Shown here piece by piece: positions 17,717 to 28,644 of a stretch of 64,000 nt of DNA. A model generated the notes under the pieces. That model was not told the origin of the DNA and did not search any database. It saw nothing but the letters and a program-made list of their open reading frames with translations. Source of the DNA: Dyadobacter alkalitolerans DSM 23607. GTDB lineage: Bacteria; Bacteroidota; Bacteroidia; Cytophagales; Spirosomataceae. Location: NCBI RefSeq assembly GCF_000428845.1, contig NZ_AUAS01000002.1:186001-250000 (forward strand). The letters are read 5' to 3'. The position numbers and the translations under genes were made by a program. Numbering within the stretch: position 1 is the stretch's first letter; each line of letters opens with the position of its first letter.

Positions 17717-20700
17717 CTAAACAGGAAGCCAGATGTTAAACACAGCACCATTACCCGGGCTCGAATGTGCCGAAATGTAACCGCCGTGCTGCTCCACGAT
17801 TTTCTTAACAATGCTCAGCCCGATCCCCGTTCCTGAATATTCGTGCTTGCCGTGCAGCCGTTGAAAAAGGCTGAAAATCTTTTCGCTAAACTCCTGTTCA
17901 AACCCGATTCCGTTGTCTGAAAATGTAATGTGATGGAACAGCTGATCGTGATTAATGGCAGCATACGCCACCACATTTGCCCCGTCAACGATTTCTGCTT
18001 TGATGGTAATTACCGGGTTCTCAGTAGAAAATTTGATGGAATTGCTGATCAGATTAGAGAAGAGCTGGTTAATCTGAAAACTATTTGCCCTGATAACGGG
18101 CAGGTTATCGTAATGGATAACAGCTTGTTTTTCAGCAATAAGTAGCTCAAAATCGATTTCAATGTTCTCCACAATTTCATTAAGATCCACCGCAGTGTGG
18201 TCGTCGCCTGTCTTGGCCAGCCGGCTGTATGTCAGCACCGACTGGATCAGTTCACTCATGCGCTGTGCCGACGATGAAATTTTCCGGTAGTACATGGCCG
18301 CCGTGTTCTCGTCGGCTTTGTTTTTCTGAATTAAATGGATAAATGTCTGGATTTTTCGCAATGGTTCCTGCAAATCGTGGCTGGCAATGTAGTTGAACGA
18401 TTCCAGTTCCTTGTTGGCCAATAAAAGATCCTTTGTGCGTTGCTGCACCTGCTGCTCTAACTCTTCTGTAAATAACTTCTGGCTCTCCTCGATCCGCTTG
18501 CGGGCCCGTTGAATTTTGATTTGGGATGTAATCCTGGCGAGCATTTCATTGGATGAGAACGGTTTTACCAGATAGTCATCCGCGCCAATTTCATAACCTT
18601 CAATTTTGGATTCTTCTCCGGCCCGGGCGGTGATCAGGATCACCGGAAGCTGGCTGGTCTCCGGATTGGCTTTTACACGCCTGAGCAATTCGATACCATC
18701 TATTTCCGGCATCATAATGTCACTCAAAACGAGCGTAGGCTTATACTTTCGTATTTTGTCAAGTGCGTCCGAGCCGTTGGTTGCCGTGATGGTTTCATAT
18801 CTCGTTGAGACCAATGACTCAATGTGCTGGCGCATATCCGCATTATCATCTACAATCAGCACCAGTTCATTTGCTTCTCCTGATCCTGCCTCAACCTCTG
18901 TGCTGCTATCATCTGGCAATAACGCTTGCTTGTCCACCAGCGCCGCTGCTTCCTGTACATATACATTTAGGCCTGCATTCGCCAAGCCGCCGTCATCTTC
19001 CAGAATTTGGGTATGGGATAAATGTTTGGTGCCAAATGGCATGGAAACCGTAAAGCAACTTCCCTCACCTTCAACGCTTTCTACCTCGATGTTACCGTTA
19101 TGCAGCGAAATGAGCTCCTTAATCAGCGACAACCCAATTCCAGTCCCTTCATATGTTCGCCCTGCCGTACTTTGGATCCGGTGGAAACGCTCAAACATAT
19201 GCGGCAGCTCGTTCTCCGGAATCCCCACACCGGTGTCGGCCACGGTAAGCACGGCATGGTCACCATTGGCAAAAAGTCTGACTGTTATAGCGCCTTCCAG
19301 TGTAAATTTGAAAGCATTTGACAACAGATTGAAAACGATTTTTTCCCACATCTGACGGTCCAGATAAACGGGCGGAAGGTTGGCGTCAACTTCAACATTA
19401 TATTGAAGATCAGCGCTTTCTATCACCGATCTGAAATTCGCCGCCAGGTTACGGGTGTATGTCGCCAGATCTGTCGATACAAAATTGCCCTGATGACGGC
19501 CGCTTTCAATGCGACTAAAATCCAGCAGTGAATTGACGAGCTTCAACAGACGCAACGCATTCCGATGCGTTACTTCAATACTTTGCCTTTCCGCACTATT
19601 GAGGTTGCCTGCAGGCTTGTTCAGCAATTCTTCCAGTGGTCCAAGGATCAGCATCAGTGGTGTACGGAACTCGTGGCTGATGTTGGTGAAAAAGAGCGTC
19701 TTAGCCTTATCCAATGCTTCCAGTGCCTCAGCGCGCTTCCGCTCTTCCTCGTACGCGAGCGTATTGTTCACACCCAGCGCAATCTGGTCCGCAACTACTT
19801 GAATAAAATTCCGGTATGCGTCGTCGAATTTGCGATATGGATTGAGTCCAACGGTAAGCACCGCCAATGGAAACTGGCGGTTAGCGGATTTTATAGGAAT
19901 ATCCACAAAAATCCGCGGCGCAATGTCCCACGCGCCCTTCGGGATCTCTTTCCACTGCCCATCCACGACCGATTCCACGATATGATTTTCCTGAATGGCC
20001 TTTATAATGCCGGGAGCGGCTGTTTCTGGGTTGGTCAGGTTTATTAACCCACTCACAGGAGCTTCCTCAAAGCCGGAGCACGCGACGATCTCAGCGCTGC
20101 TGCCATCCATTTTGATCTTATAGACCATAGAAAAAGGGAAATCCTGAGGATTCCCTGCAAGCGCTTTTGTTGCCTGCGCGTACACTTCCTGTTCGTTTTT
20201 CTTCTGTGCAACTGTATCCAGCAACTGCATTGTCCTCAATGCCCGCTCGTTGATAATCCGGTCTGTATCAGCTGTGTTATAGCAAATTATGCCTGATGGA
20301 AATCCGTCTGCGCCCAGCACGGGTGTGTACGAAAATGTGTAATAAGTTTCTTCGGGAAAGCCGCTTCGTTCCATGATCAGCAGCTGGGATTCCACGTAGG
20401 TCCCTTCGTCTTTTTTCATAGCCCGCGAAAGCAGTGGTTCAATGTCTTTCCAGATATCTTTCCAAACCACCGAAGCCGGCTGGCCTAATGCGACAGGATG
20501 CTTCCCGCGAACGATATCGATATATGCATCATTGTAAAATTTAATCAATTCATCCCCCCAGCCGATCCAGATCGGTTGTTTCGAGCTGAGCATGATCCGC
20601 ACGCAGGTTTTAAGGCTTTGCGGCCATTGTTCGGGGATGCCAAGTTTAGTTTTTTCCCAATCTAATTGCCGGATGCGTTCGCCCATTTCGCCTCCTCCTA

Positions 20701-20737
20701 CGAGGAATTCCAGCTTTTTTAACTCATTATCTACCAT
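17717..20737 (-). CDS. Hybrid sensor kinase with two kinase modules (PAS-GAF-HisKA-HATPase-REC-HisKA-HATPase)
   Basis: 1006 residues from ATG 20735-20737, no signal peptide or membrane helix, so cytoplasmic. Order: a PAS-like domain (about 20-150, IGWGDELIKFYNDAY), GAF-like domain (about 155-330), first HisKA with FFTNISHEFRTPLMLILGPLEELL (about 340-405), first HATPase (VFNLLSNAFKF, DTGVGIPE, GTGIGLSLIKEL), a receiver (about 635-750; LIVDDNADMRQ, LSDIMMPEIDG, GADDYLVKPF), a coiled linker, second HisKA (FNYIASHDLQEPLRKIQTF) and second HATPase ending at the C-terminus (GTGIGLSIVKKIVEQHGG). The last part resembles phytochrome-type kinases. The gene starts 7 bp after the stop of the receiver protein upstream, so the two are probably co-translated partners. 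Confidence 0.9.
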   Translation of the reverse strand: MVDNELKKLEFLVGGGEMGERIRQLDWEKTKLGIPEQWPQSLKTCVRIMLSSKQPIWIGWGDELIKFYNDAYIDIVRGKHPVALGQPASVVWKDIWKDIEPLLSRAMKKDEGTYVESQLLIMERSGFPEETYYTFSYTPVLGADGFPSGIICYNTADTDRIINERALRTMQLLDTVAQKKNEQEVYAQATKALAGNPQDFPFSMVYKIKMDGSSAEIVACSGFEEAPVSGLINLTNPETAAPGIIKAIQENHIVESVVDGQWKEIPKGAWDIAPRIFVDIPIKSANRQFPLAVLTVGLNPYRKFDDAYRNFIQVVADQIALGVNNTLAYEEERKRAEALEALDKAKTLFFTNISHEFRTPLMLILGPLEELLNKPAGNLNSAERQSIEVTHRNALRLLKLVNSLLDFSRIESGRHQGNFVSTDLATYTRNLAANFRSVIESADLQYNVEVDANLPPVYLDRQMWEKIVFNLLSNAFKFTLEGAITVRLFANGDHAVLTVADTGVGIPENELPHMFERFHRIQSTAGRTYEGTGIGLSLIKELISLHNGNIEVESVEGEGSCFTVSMPFGTKHLSHTQILEDDGGLANAGLNVYVQEAAALVDKQALLPDDSSTEVEAGSGEANELVLIVDDNADMRQHIESLVSTRYETITATNGSDALDKIRKYKPTLVLSDIMMPEIDGIELLRRVKANPETSQLPVILITARAGEESKIEGYEIGADDYLVKPFSSNEMLARITSQIKIQRARKRIEESQKLFTEELEQQVQQRTKDLLLANKELESFNYIASHDLQEPLRKIQTFIHLIQKNKADENTAAMYYRKISSSAQRMSELIQSVLTYSRLAKTGDDHTAVDLNEIVENIEIDFELLIAEKQAVIHYDNLPVIRANSFQINQLFSNLISNSIKFSTENPVITIKAEIVDGANVVAYAAINHDQLFHHITFSDNGIGFEQEFSEKIFSLFQRLHGKHEYSGTGIGLSIVKKIVEQHGGYISAHSSPGNGAVFNIWLPV

Positions 20738-20744
20738 GAAATGA

Positions 20745-21137
20745 CTAGAAAAGGGTCGTTACAATTCTTTTAATTTCTTCCTTTACCTCATCCGTGTTGG
20801 CGTGTTTCTTAATAAGCCCCGCTGCTCCGAGTGCCTTGCATTGCTGAACAATGGCCCTTTCATCGGAAGTCGAATACATAAAAGCAGGGATATGAATGAG
20901 CGACGGCCTTTTTTTCATTTCTGCTAAAAATTCCATACCATTCATTTTGGGCATATTGATGTCTATGAAGATGACATCGGGAGAGAATGCGGGTTGTTCC
21001 AGTTTTTCGAGCGCCTGGATCCCGTCTTTGGCAAAAAAGCATTTAGCATCAGGAAGTGCGTCTTCCAGCATGATAGAAAAAATTTCCTGATCTTCGATGT
21101 CATCGTCAACCAGGAATACAATCAAATTTTCAAGCAT
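20745..21137 (-). CDS. Stand-alone response regulator receiver protein
   Basis: 130 residues from ATG 21135-21137 (an upstream TTG is not used). It is a single REC domain: acidic pair in VFLVDDDIED, phosphoacceptor Asp in VIFIDINMPKMNG, Thr/Ser switch in MYSTSDERA and Lys in GLIKKHANTDE. No output domain is present. It is the first gene of a pair with the hybrid kinase (7-bp gap), and may shuttle phosphate between kinases (inference). Confidence 0.88.
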   Translation of the reverse strand: MLENLIVFLVDDDIEDQEIFSIMLEDALPDAKCFFAKDGIQALEKLEQPAFSPDVIFIDINMPKMNGMEFLAEMKKRPSLIHIPAFMYSTSDERAIVQQCKALGAAGLIKKHANTDEVKEEIKRIVTTLF

Positions 21138-21312
21138 TTTCACAAGTTTCGGGCAAGCGCATCTGCGCAATGCAAGATAATAAAAATCCTGACCTCCACG
21201 CCAGCAGTGGTTTTGCAATGCTCCCGAAAACTGCGAGCTTGTTTAGTCGGTACATTGATAATCCTTTATGAAAAATCGTAACCTGGTCGTAACAGAATGC
21301 TTTCAAGCACTT

Positions 21313-24300
21313 CTATCCAGCCGAAATACAAGCCATATATGCCCTCTTTAAAGATGATGTAATGTCGTCGTAGCGCAGGGGTTTGGAAATGTAATCGTCC
21401 ATGCCGGCGGCGATGCATTCTTCGCGGTCTTCCTTCATAGCGTTGGCGGTCATGGCAATGATGTAAGGTTGCTCGATCTCCTGTTTGCGGATCAGGCGCG
21501 TGGCTTCCAGACCATCGATTTCGGGCATCTGAACGTCCATGAAAACAACGTCGAATTTTCTGGTAAAGGTTTTGGCGACCACCTCAGCGCCGTCGCGGGT
21601 AACGATCGGGCTGTAACCCAGTTTTCCGAGTATTTTGACAAACAGTTTCTCATTAATCTGATTATCCTCAGCAATCAGAATGTGCAGCGGATACTGAATA
21701 GCAAATGCCTCCGAGAGTGGCGATTGCACCGCAGGTAAAACCAGCTTGGCCGAGTCGCCCTGATTTTTCAGCTCCATCTGGATCAACTGCCCAAGCTGCT
21801 GATGCTTAACCGGTTTGGTCAGAATAGCGGCGAATAGATCTTTAAAAGTATGGCGTTTTTCGTCGCCTACCGAGCTGAGCAGGAAAAGAGGCAATGCTGG
21901 GAAGCGCCGCTTAATGATCCCGGCCAGTGTAACGCCATCCATTTCAGGCATTTGCTGATCCGTAATGATCAGGTCGAACTTCATGCCGCTATCCAGAATT
22001 TCGAGCGCCTGTTTTCCCGATGACGCAAGCGTGGGCACCAGTTTCCATTGCTCCATTTGTGCTTGGAAAATCCGCAGATTGGTCTCATTATCATCAATGA
22101 CCAGGACGGCTTTGCCATCATTTTCAGAAGTGTTAAAATGCACATATTGCCGCTGGGATTCATGGCTGACCTTTGCCTGGATAGAGAAATGAAAGCTGGT
22201 TCCCTTGCCAGGCTCGCTGTCGACGCTGATTGTTCCGCCCATCAGTTCCACGAGGCGCTGACTGATCACCAGCCCGAGCCCCGTGCCTCCGTACTTGCGC
22301 GTATGGGACGAATCGACCTGTGAGAAGGCGACAAACAGGCGGTCCAGCTTATCTGCCGGGATGCCTATGCCCGTATCTTGAACCTGAAAGCTGATTTCCA
22401 GTTCGTCATCACTGACATACTTAACCAGTTTTACAATCACCAAAATTTCACCCTCATGCGTGAACTTGATCGCATTTCCGACAAGGTTGATCAGGATCTG
22501 CCGCAACCGCTGGCTGTCGCCAATGATCTGGTTGGGCACCTGTGGACTGATCTGGTAAACAAGGTCCAGACCAATCACCGCCGCTTTGGAAGAAAATATA
22601 TCCAAAACCGCCTCAATACAATCGCGAAGATTGAAACTAATGTGTTCCAGCTCCATATTTCCCGATTCGATCTTCGAGAAATCCAGGATATCATTGATTA
22701 CCATGAGCAGGCTGTCGCCACATTTGATAATGGTGTCGGTATATTCAGTTTGTTCCTCATTCATAGGCGTTTGCGCTAGCAGCAACGCCATACCAATCAC
22801 CCCATTCATAGGCGTGCGAATCTCATGGCTCATCGTTGCCAGAAACACGCTTTTGGCCATGTTCGCTTTTTCCGCTTCCTGCCTTGCCACCAGTTCTCTT
22901 TCGTTCTGATTCTGCAAACGGGAATTCATTGTTTGCAGGTCCGCGGATTGCAGTTCAAGTTCGTGCTTTTGCCGGATCACCTCAACGGTGCGTTCTTCAA
23001 CCTGCTTTTGCAACAAATCCTTTTGCTTTTTCATAGCGCCGATCCGCCAGCGGTAGAACCAGTAAATGAGGCCCGCTGCCAACAAAACCGCCAATGTGCG
23101 GAACCAGAGCGTTTTCCAGAATGGTGGCGTAACGTGCAGGACAACGCTTGTTCCCTGCTCGTTCCAGACTCCATCATTATTGGAAGCTTTTACTTTGAAG
23201 ACATATTTACCAGGATCGAGATTGGTGTAAGTCGCTTTTCTGTTCGTCCCGCTGTAAATCCAGTCCTTGTCAAAACCGACGAGTTGGTAAGCATACTGGT
23301 TCTTTTCAGAAAGTGTGTAATTCAGCGCGGTAAACTCAAAGGAAAGCATGGACTGCGCGTAGGAAACGGTAATTTCTTTGGCTGCGCTGATGTGATTTTT
23401 TAAAGGCGATCCCTCCTCCTGGTTTTTGATGGGTTGATTGAAAATCTGAAAATCAGTGATAAAGACGGGTGGGACGTATGCATTGTATTTAATGCTGTCG
23501 GGATGGAAAAAATTGAGCCCATATTGCCCTCCGATATATATGACTCCTTCTTTGTTTTTAAACAGGGAAAGACGGTTAAAAGAACCCTGCTGCAAGCCAT
23601 CACTGAAATCGAAGTTGCGGAATTCACCAGTTTTTGGATTAAACCTGGAAAGGCCTTTATTAGAACTTATCCAGAGCAAGCCCCGGTCGTCCTCGGTGAT
23701 TGCCTGAACGACATTATTAGGCAAGCCATCCGATCGCTGATAATGCTTAAAAGTGTTCGTTTTTTTGTCTAACAAATTGAGACCGCCACTGGTCGCAACC
23801 CAAATGTGTCCGTTTCTATCCTCATAAATGGCATTGACCTGGTTATTGGACAAGCTTGTGATTTGTGCAGGATCCGATGTGAATCTGGTAAACTGGTTGG
23901 TTTTCTTATTGTAACGGTTCAGCCCGCTTCCCTCGGTTCCTACCCAGAGATTCCCAGCGGAATCCACCATTAACGAGAGAATCATGTCGCTGCTGATAGA
24001 GCCCCGAACATTGGCGTCCGCCCGGAATTGCGCTACGTTCCCCGAAGTCCTATCGTATTTCAGCAAACCTCTCGACGTCCCGATCCACATGCAATGCTCG
24101 CTTTCATCATTGATCATCACATGAACATTGGCATAAATTGTAGAAGCCGGATTTTCACTTTGGTTTAAATTCTTAAATGCATTGCTTTTCTTATCATACA
24201 AACTCAAACCGCCCTTGTAATTTCCCACCCATATGTTTCCATCAGCGTCCTCGCAAATGGCGATTGCATAGTTACTGGCAATGCTGCTTTCGTTTTTAGG

Positions 24301-25527
24301 ATTGTGCGTTAAATAAGTAGTATGGTTGGTTTTAAGGTTCACCACGTTCACTCCTCCTCCATCTGTCCCTGCCCAGATCTTTCCCTCATTGTCTTCAATA
24401 ACAGTCAGTACGTTATCATTATTCAGACTTTTCGGATCGTTAATATTCGTTTTCAACAGGCCAAATTTCAATGGTTCCCGGTCCATTACATTAATCCCGC
24501 CGCTGTAAGTGCCGACCCACATGGTGCCCAGTGGATCGCAAAACATGCTGTATATAGATCCATTATTTAGCCCGCTCGCATCATTTTTGTCATATGTATA
24601 ATGGGCAAATTGGTTGTTTTCCTGCAACACATTAATGCCCCCGTTCCTGGTTCCTACCCAAAGTCGGCGGTTTTTGTCTTCTTCCAGAGAGATGACATCG
24701 TTATGAGAAAGTCCTGTCGACTGCTGATCATCGTGCCGGAAAATGGTGAACGTTTTTCCGTCCGCATTCAAAAGATTAAGACCTCCGCCTTCACTGGCCA
24801 CCCAAATTCTGCCGCGGGAATCTTCCAGAACCTCATTCAGATCATTGCTACTAAGGGATGCCGGATTTTGAGGATCGTTTTTATAAATGACAAACCTTTT
24901 TGCAGCCGCATCAAAACGGTTGAGTCCTCCTCCGCTGGTGGATATCCAAACGGTCCCCTTCCGGTCTACCGTAATGTCGCTCACCACATTGTGGCTCAAA
25001 GTGCCGGCAACGCGAGGACTATTTGAATAATTTTGAAATGTGTTTTTTTCCGGATTAAAGACGCTTACGCCGCCTCCTATGGTGCCCAGCCAGAGATTTC
25101 CGGCCTTGTCCTGATCAATGGCATGCACCTTATTGTGGCTGACGGTGTTGTTATTCCCCGCTTTGTGCAGATAATTTGTGAAAGTTTCCTGTTCATTGTC
25201 AAACCGGCTCAGCCCTCCATCGTCCGTGCCGATCCAGAGCCTGCCCTGTTTATCTTCAAATATGGTATGAATATAATTGTGGCTGATGCTCTGTGGGTTA
25301 CGGGGGTCATTCCTGTAAACTGTGAATTTGTAACCATCAAACTTATTCAGTCCGTCCTGGGTGCCAAACCACATGAAACCGCGCCTGTCTTTCACAATGC
25401 AGGTCACATTGTTTTGAGATAAGCCGTTTCCGGTCGTTAAATGTCGGAATATTGCCTGCTTATGCTGAGCGAACGAAGGGGTAAATAAGTAAAGAAGAGA
25501 AAAGAGGAGCGTAAAGGTTTTATGCAT
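21313..25527 (-). CDS. Propeller-type hybrid two-component protein (HTCS-like, without DNA-binding domain)
   Basis: 1404 residues from ATG 25525-25527. After a signal peptide (1-20, ending PSFAQ) come about a dozen two-component-propeller repeats ([17 protein letters not shown] and many [20 protein letters not shown] units), a Y_Y_Y domain (about 720-790), one membrane helix (about 800-820, [17 protein letters not shown]), a coiled coil, HisKA ([13 protein letters not shown]), HATPase ([37 protein letters not shown]), then two receivers (about 1142-1254, [13 protein letters not shown]; about 1283-1400, [21 protein letters not shown]). Typical HTCS proteins end in an AraC-type HTH; here the output is a second REC, so another protein must carry the response. 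The sensor half lies in the periplasm. Confidence 0.92.
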   Translation of the reverse strand: MHKTFTLLFSLLYLFTPSFAQHKQAIFRHLTTGNGLSQNNVTCIVKDRRGFMWFGTQDGLNKFDGYKFTVYRNDPRNPQSISHNYIHTIFEDKQGRLWIGTDDGGLSRFDNEQETFTNYLHKAGNNNTVSHNKVHAIDQDKAGNLWLGTIGGGVSVFNPEKNTFQNYSNSPRVAGTLSHNVVSDITVDRKGTVWISTSGGGLNRFDAAAKRFVIYKNDPQNPASLSSNDLNEVLEDSRGRIWVASEGGGLNLLNADGKTFTIFRHDDQQSTGLSHNDVISLEEDKNRRLWVGTRNGGINVLQENNQFAHYTYDKNDASGLNNGSIYSMFCDPLGTMWVGTYSGGINVMDREPLKFGLLKTNINDPKSLNNDNVLTVIEDNEGKIWAGTDGGGVNVVNLKTNHTTYLTHNPKNESSIASNYAIAICEDADGNIWVGNYKGGLSLYDKKSNAFKNLNQSENPASTIYANVHVMINDESEHCMWIGTSRGLLKYDRTSGNVAQFRADANVRGSISSDMILSLMVDSAGNLWVGTEGSGLNRYNKKTNQFTRFTSDPAQITSLSNNQVNAIYEDRNGHIWVATSGGLNLLDKKTNTFKHYQRSDGLPNNVVQAITEDDRGLLWISSNKGLSRFNPKTGEFRNFDFSDGLQQGSFNRLSLFKNKEGVIYIGGQYGLNFFHPDSIKYNAYVPPVFITDFQIFNQPIKNQEEGSPLKNHISAAKEITVSYAQSMLSFEFTALNYTLSEKNQYAYQLVGFDKDWIYSGTNRKATYTNLDPGKYVFKVKASNNDGVWNEQGTSVVLHVTPPFWKTLWFRTLAVLLAAGLIYWFYRWRIGAMKKQKDLLQKQVEERTVEVIRQKHELELQSADLQTMNSRLQNQNERELVARQEAEKANMAKSVFLATMSHEIRTPMNGVIGMALLLAQTPMNEEQTEYTDTIIKCGDSLLMVINDILDFSKIESGNMELEHISFNLRDCIEAVLDIFSSKAAVIGLDLVYQISPQVPNQIIGDSQRLRQILINLVGNAIKFTHEGEILVIVKLVKYVSDDELEISFQVQDTGIGIPADKLDRLFVAFSQVDSSHTRKYGGTGLGLVISQRLVELMGGTISVDSEPGKGTSFHFSIQAKVSHESQRQYVHFNTSENDGKAVLVIDDNETNLRIFQAQMEQWKLVPTLASSGKQALEILDSGMKFDLIITDQQMPEMDGVTLAGIIKRRFPALPLFLLSSVGDEKRHTFKDLFAAILTKPVKHQQLGQLIQMELKNQGDSAKLVLPAVQSPLSEAFAIQYPLHILIAEDNQINEKLFVKILGKLGYSPIVTRDGAEVVAKTFTRKFDVVFMDVQMPEIDGLEATRLIRKQEIEQPYIIAMTANAMKEDREECIAAGMDDYISKPLRYDDITSSLKRAYMACISAG

Positions 25528-25630
25528 GCAGGGTCACAATCAATTTACAACTATTTCTACGTAAATTAGATGTAAATTATCACTCTGCAAATATATTTTG
25601 TAAATAAAAGATAAAGGGCTGTCGGCAACG

Positions 25631-26023
25631 TCATGCACTGGCCTTGTAACCCATCACATCTTTGATTTCGCCCGCCAACGATTCAATAGTGCTTGGCTTA
25701 GAAATTACCTTCATCACACCGAAAGATTGATAGTTGGGAAGGTCAGCCGCTTTCAGACCGGTTAGAATAACAATATCCACATGGTTTACGCCCAGTGCCT
25801 CATTGATTGCAAACAGGCATTTGGGAAGCTCCATCCTCGGCATGTTGAAGTCAAGAAAAATATTATCAGGCAATGGAAAACGCCTTTCCTTTATTTTGTT
25901 AACCGCATCCTGACAGTTGAATGAGTGCTCACAAGTGGCTTTTGGGAAAGCCATTTCCAATGCAAATTCAAATATATCATGATCATCCGGATCATCGTCG
26001 ATAAGTAATATACTGTTATTCAT
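25631..26023 (-). CDS. Stand-alone response regulator receiver protein
   Basis: 130 residues from ATG 26021-26023. REC hallmarks: SILLIDDDPDDHDIF, the phosphoacceptor Asp in NIFLDFNMPRM, VILTGLKAAD and KVISKPS. The usual Gly after the phosphorylation motif (MPxMDG) is replaced, reading MPRMELP, so the phosphorylation loop is atypical. It lies 104 bp upstream of the propeller hybrid kinase on the same strand and is a likely partner. Confidence 0.82.
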   Translation of the reverse strand: MNNSILLIDDDPDDHDIFEFALEMAFPKATCEHSFNCQDAVNKIKERRFPLPDNIFLDFNMPRMELPKCLFAINEALGVNHVDIVILTGLKAADLPNYQSFGVMKVISKPSTIESLAGEIKDVMGYKASA

Positions 26024-26176
26024 TTTTAGTGTAATCCGTTCCACACACAGTTTCAAAGCGGGTATGTAAAATAACCGTTCCCAGGATCCTGTCCCGAGGA
26101 AAAAATACTGTCACCTATTTTATATTTTTTTATACTTTTTAATGAACCCTTAAAAGTTCGGCTCTCCCTGCTACGA

Positions 26177-26184
26177 TACCTTTG
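26177..26184 (+). promoter_or_regulatory. Candidate -7 promoter element
   Basis: TACCTTTG matches the Bacteroidota TAnnTTTG -7 consensus, 52 bp before the ATG at 26237. The -33 region only partly matches (TTCG around 26157), so this is a weak call. Confidence 0.35.
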
Positions 26185-26236
26185 TTGCCATCAAATATTC
26201 ACATCAATCATTTAAAAAGGTAACTACTCAAATCCA

Positions 26237-27457
26237 ATGAAAAATCACTTGCTCAAAACAGTTAGCTGTGGCTTAATGCTCGGCGCGGTCTTATTCTCAA
26301 CAAGTTGCAAGGATCAAGAAATCCTGTCCGAAAACGAAAAATTCGAGCTGGACGGTTCGGACGAGTCGGCTAAACTAGGTGTGCCTACCAAATTTGACGA
26401 GGTGGCATTTGCAAATCGCATTGAAACGTATCTGGAAGATAAGGTTGCGGGATTTGGCTATTCCATCATTAAAGACGGGAAAGAATTTTACGTGAACAAT
26501 GGTGGGGACGGCTACGCCAGAAAGAAGATCGAGTCAAACTTCGAATTTCATGGCGCCAATGCTAGGCAGGAAATTGTTGCCACTACGCAATATGTAACAG
26601 CGGTGGCCGTCATGCGGGTTTTGGAAAAATATAACTTAACGCTCGGGCACACCGTGCACAATTATTTGCCCAAGGGCTGGGTGCCAAGTGCAAGCTTTAA
26701 AGCGCTGACATTCGAACGGCTACTTGCACACCGCACTGGATTGATCGATTATGCCAATCTGAATGACCTGGAAAAAACAGTTGAAGGTCCGATAAACACA
26801 ACCATTTTCAATGAAAAGGCCTACCAGTATTCCGATGCAAATTATGAGCTGCTGGCATTGATCCTACCGTACGTACATGCCAAAGAGTTAGCCAAACAAG
26901 GCGATAGCGGACTGTTGAATACACTAAATTCTCAACCAACGAATTCGAGTGTCTATTACGTAGCGACCTCGATTTATGGAAATTTTGTGAGGACCTATGT
27001 TTTTGGCGCAGCCGGACTGGAACATGCAGACAAAATAGAATGGCGAGCCTGGTCTCCGACAGGGCCACTTAGCGCAGAAAAAGCAACGAAGGGATATCCG
27101 TCCAGATCCGGCTCAGAACCCGGCTTGTTGAAGGAAGATAACCTGATTAATGGTGGTGCTACGGGCCTGTATATCAGCGCTTCCCAATTTGCAAAGCTGC
27201 AATATGCAGTTAAGACATTTAAGGTGATAAAAATGGAATCCGTATCTGCGATGAAAAACAAGCTCGTCGGATTTGACGGCAAGCTGAACGGATCCAAGGG
27301 CGCTTATTACTGGAAAAGAGGCAATGGTAAAAACTGCGAAACAATGGTGATCGACTTCGGCAGCGTGCAAGTTGCGGTGTTCGCCAACTCGCCGGAAAGT
27401 GAGATCAGCGATCCGGTTGTACTGGCCAAAATGTTCGAAAGTTCACTTCACCCCTGA
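26237..27457 (+). CDS. Beta-lactamase-fold lipoprotein with degenerate active site
   Basis: 406 residues from ATG 26237; lipoprotein signal ending FSTSC. The fold of serine hydrolases/class C beta-lactamases is recognisable (VAGFGYSIIKDGKEFYV, EKYNLTLGHTVHNYLP, LTFERLLAHRTGLIDY, YQYSDANYELLALIL). The catalytic SxxK motif, expected as VASVSKQFTA, reads VATTQYVTA: one residue is gone and both Ser and Lys are missing. The YxN motif reads YSD, and no clear HxG/KTG motif is found near the C-terminus. It is thus probably a non-catalytic binding protein. Compare the intact serine hydrolase at 49584-51299. Confidence 0.75.
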   Translation: MKNHLLKTVSCGLMLGAVLFSTSCKDQEILSENEKFELDGSDESAKLGVPTKFDEVAFANRIETYLEDKVAGFGYSIIKDGKEFYVNNGGDGYARKKIESNFEFHGANARQEIVATTQYVTAVAVMRVLEKYNLTLGHTVHNYLPKGWVPSASFKALTFERLLAHRTGLIDYANLNDLEKTVEGPINTTIFNEKAYQYSDANYELLALILPYVHAKELAKQGDSGLLNTLNSQPTNSSVYYVATSIYGNFVRTYVFGAAGLEHADKIEWRAWSPTGPLSAEKATKGYPSRSGSEPGLLKEDNLINGGATGLYISASQFAKLQYAVKTFKVIKMESVSAMKNKLVGFDGKLNGSKGAYYWKRGNGKNCETMVIDFGSVQVAVFANSPESEISDPVVLAKMFESSLHP

Positions 27458-27501
27458 TCGTACAAAGCCAGAAACTTTGTGTGACTAATAAATGTGTTGT
27501 G

Positions 27502-27536
27502 ATAAGCGTGGCTGATTTCGGCCACGCTTATTTTTT
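27502..27536 (+). terminator. Rho-independent terminator
   Basis: Perfect 11-bp stem ATAAGCGTGGC (27502-27512) / GCCACGCTTAT (27521-27531), loop of 8 and a T run. It ends the transcript of the beta-lactamase-fold gene, and its right arm overlaps the stop codon of the convergent TonB-C gene. Confidence 0.88.
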
Positions 27537-28481
27537 GTATTTCAAATCAATGGCGGGCAGGGGCATCAAAACAGGTCGTGCGATCATATTATATCGATAC
27601 AGCTCCGTTTTCGGCGGCTCCTTTTGAGAGAGGTTTAATGATTTGTCAAAGAACGCCTTGAATTCGGTGCCGCTCTTGAATGTAGGCTTGTTGACTGTAA
27701 GGCGGCTTTTCCGGTTGAAAAAATCCGGTAATTTTTCCCGGATATGGATCGGCAGCTTCTCCACTTCCAGATCAAAAGGGATGACAATGGTGTAGCGCAC
27801 CGCAACGGCTTTTCCATTTTGCCTGGCTGGCGTCCATTGCGGCATATGCTGAACCAGCCGAACAGCTTCTTCGTCAATCCCCCACCCCGGCCCGTTCACG
27901 ATAACCGGGCTGCTGATGTTCCCCTTTTCGTCCAAAAAAAATGAGACCGAAGCCTGTCCTTCAACACCCGCAGCAACTGCCTCTGCCGGGTAACGCATGT
28001 GGTGCGCAAGAAATTTGACCAGTTCTTTGGTCCCTCCCGGAAAACGCGGCCACCTTTCCAACGCTAACCCACTGCCCGAATTTTCATGGTTATCAAGCGG
28101 CTTTTTAGCAGTGACTTCCGCCTTCGCCGCCTGGCTAACCCACCCCGGCTTACCTTTCAAAACAATTTCATAATCTTTTCCCGATTTCCTCACATGCATT
28201 TCAACCGGCTCAAAATCAGGATGACTGATAAGCATCACGCTGTTTTCAGGAACGGCGGCGATCTCAAAATAGCCCTTCACATTGGTAACGGTTCCCAGGA
28301 CGGATTCTTTGATAAAGACCGCTGCATTAGAAACCGCAACACCATTAATGTCCCTGACGGTACCTTTGACTTCCGTCAATTCTTTACCAAAAACATGATT
28401 TGAACCTGCACTTTCACCGACAAGTAACAGGTTGAAAATGCCCACCAACATTGCGCTCCACAACATTTGACCTTTGACCAT
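27528..28481 (-). CDS. TonB C-terminal domain protein with carboxypeptidase-regulatory domain
   Basis: 317 residues from ATG 28479-28481 (TTG 66 bp upstream rejected). An N-terminal hydrophobic segment (MLWSAMLVGIFNLLLVG) acts as signal or anchor. Next is a CarboxypepD_reg-like domain (about 38-115; VKGTVRDINGVAVSNAAVFI, GYFEIAAVPENS) and a TonB C-terminal domain (about 150-245; YPAEAVAAGVEGQASVSFFLDEKG, MPQWTPARQNGKAVAVRYTIVIPF). TonB-like proteins couple inner-membrane energy to outer-membrane receptors. The inverted order (regulatory domain before TonB-C) is common in Bacteroidota; its receptor is unknown. Confidence 0.8.
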   Translation of the reverse strand: MVKGQMLWSAMLVGIFNLLLVGESAGSNHVFGKELTEVKGTVRDINGVAVSNAAVFIKESVLGTVTNVKGYFEIAAVPENSVMLISHPDFEPVEMHVRKSGKDYEIVLKGKPGWVSQAAKAEVTAKKPLDNHENSGSGLALERWPRFPGGTKELVKFLAHHMRYPAEAVAAGVEGQASVSFFLDEKGNISSPVIVNGPGWGIDEEAVRLVQHMPQWTPARQNGKAVAVRYTIVIPFDLEVEKLPIHIREKLPDFFNRKSRLTVNKPTFKSGTEFKAFFDKSLNLSQKEPPKTELYRYNMIARPVLMPLPAIDLKYKK

Positions 28482-28644
28482 AGGACTCGTCCAGTAGGGT
28501 TGTAAAATAATAAATGACAATGCGTTAACAAAGTAAAGTTTTTCCAAAAAATATCCATATTAGCACACGTAATCGTTTTCCAGAACCTCTGTGAAACGCT
28601 TTTTATAATGATAGAAATGAAGAAAACTACGCCTGATCAATTAT

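Noticed and set aside
18606..19355. 249-aa serine-rich ORF on the plus strand
   Set aside because: Antisense shadow of the hybrid kinase; low-complexity Ser/Leu composition is typical of such shadows.
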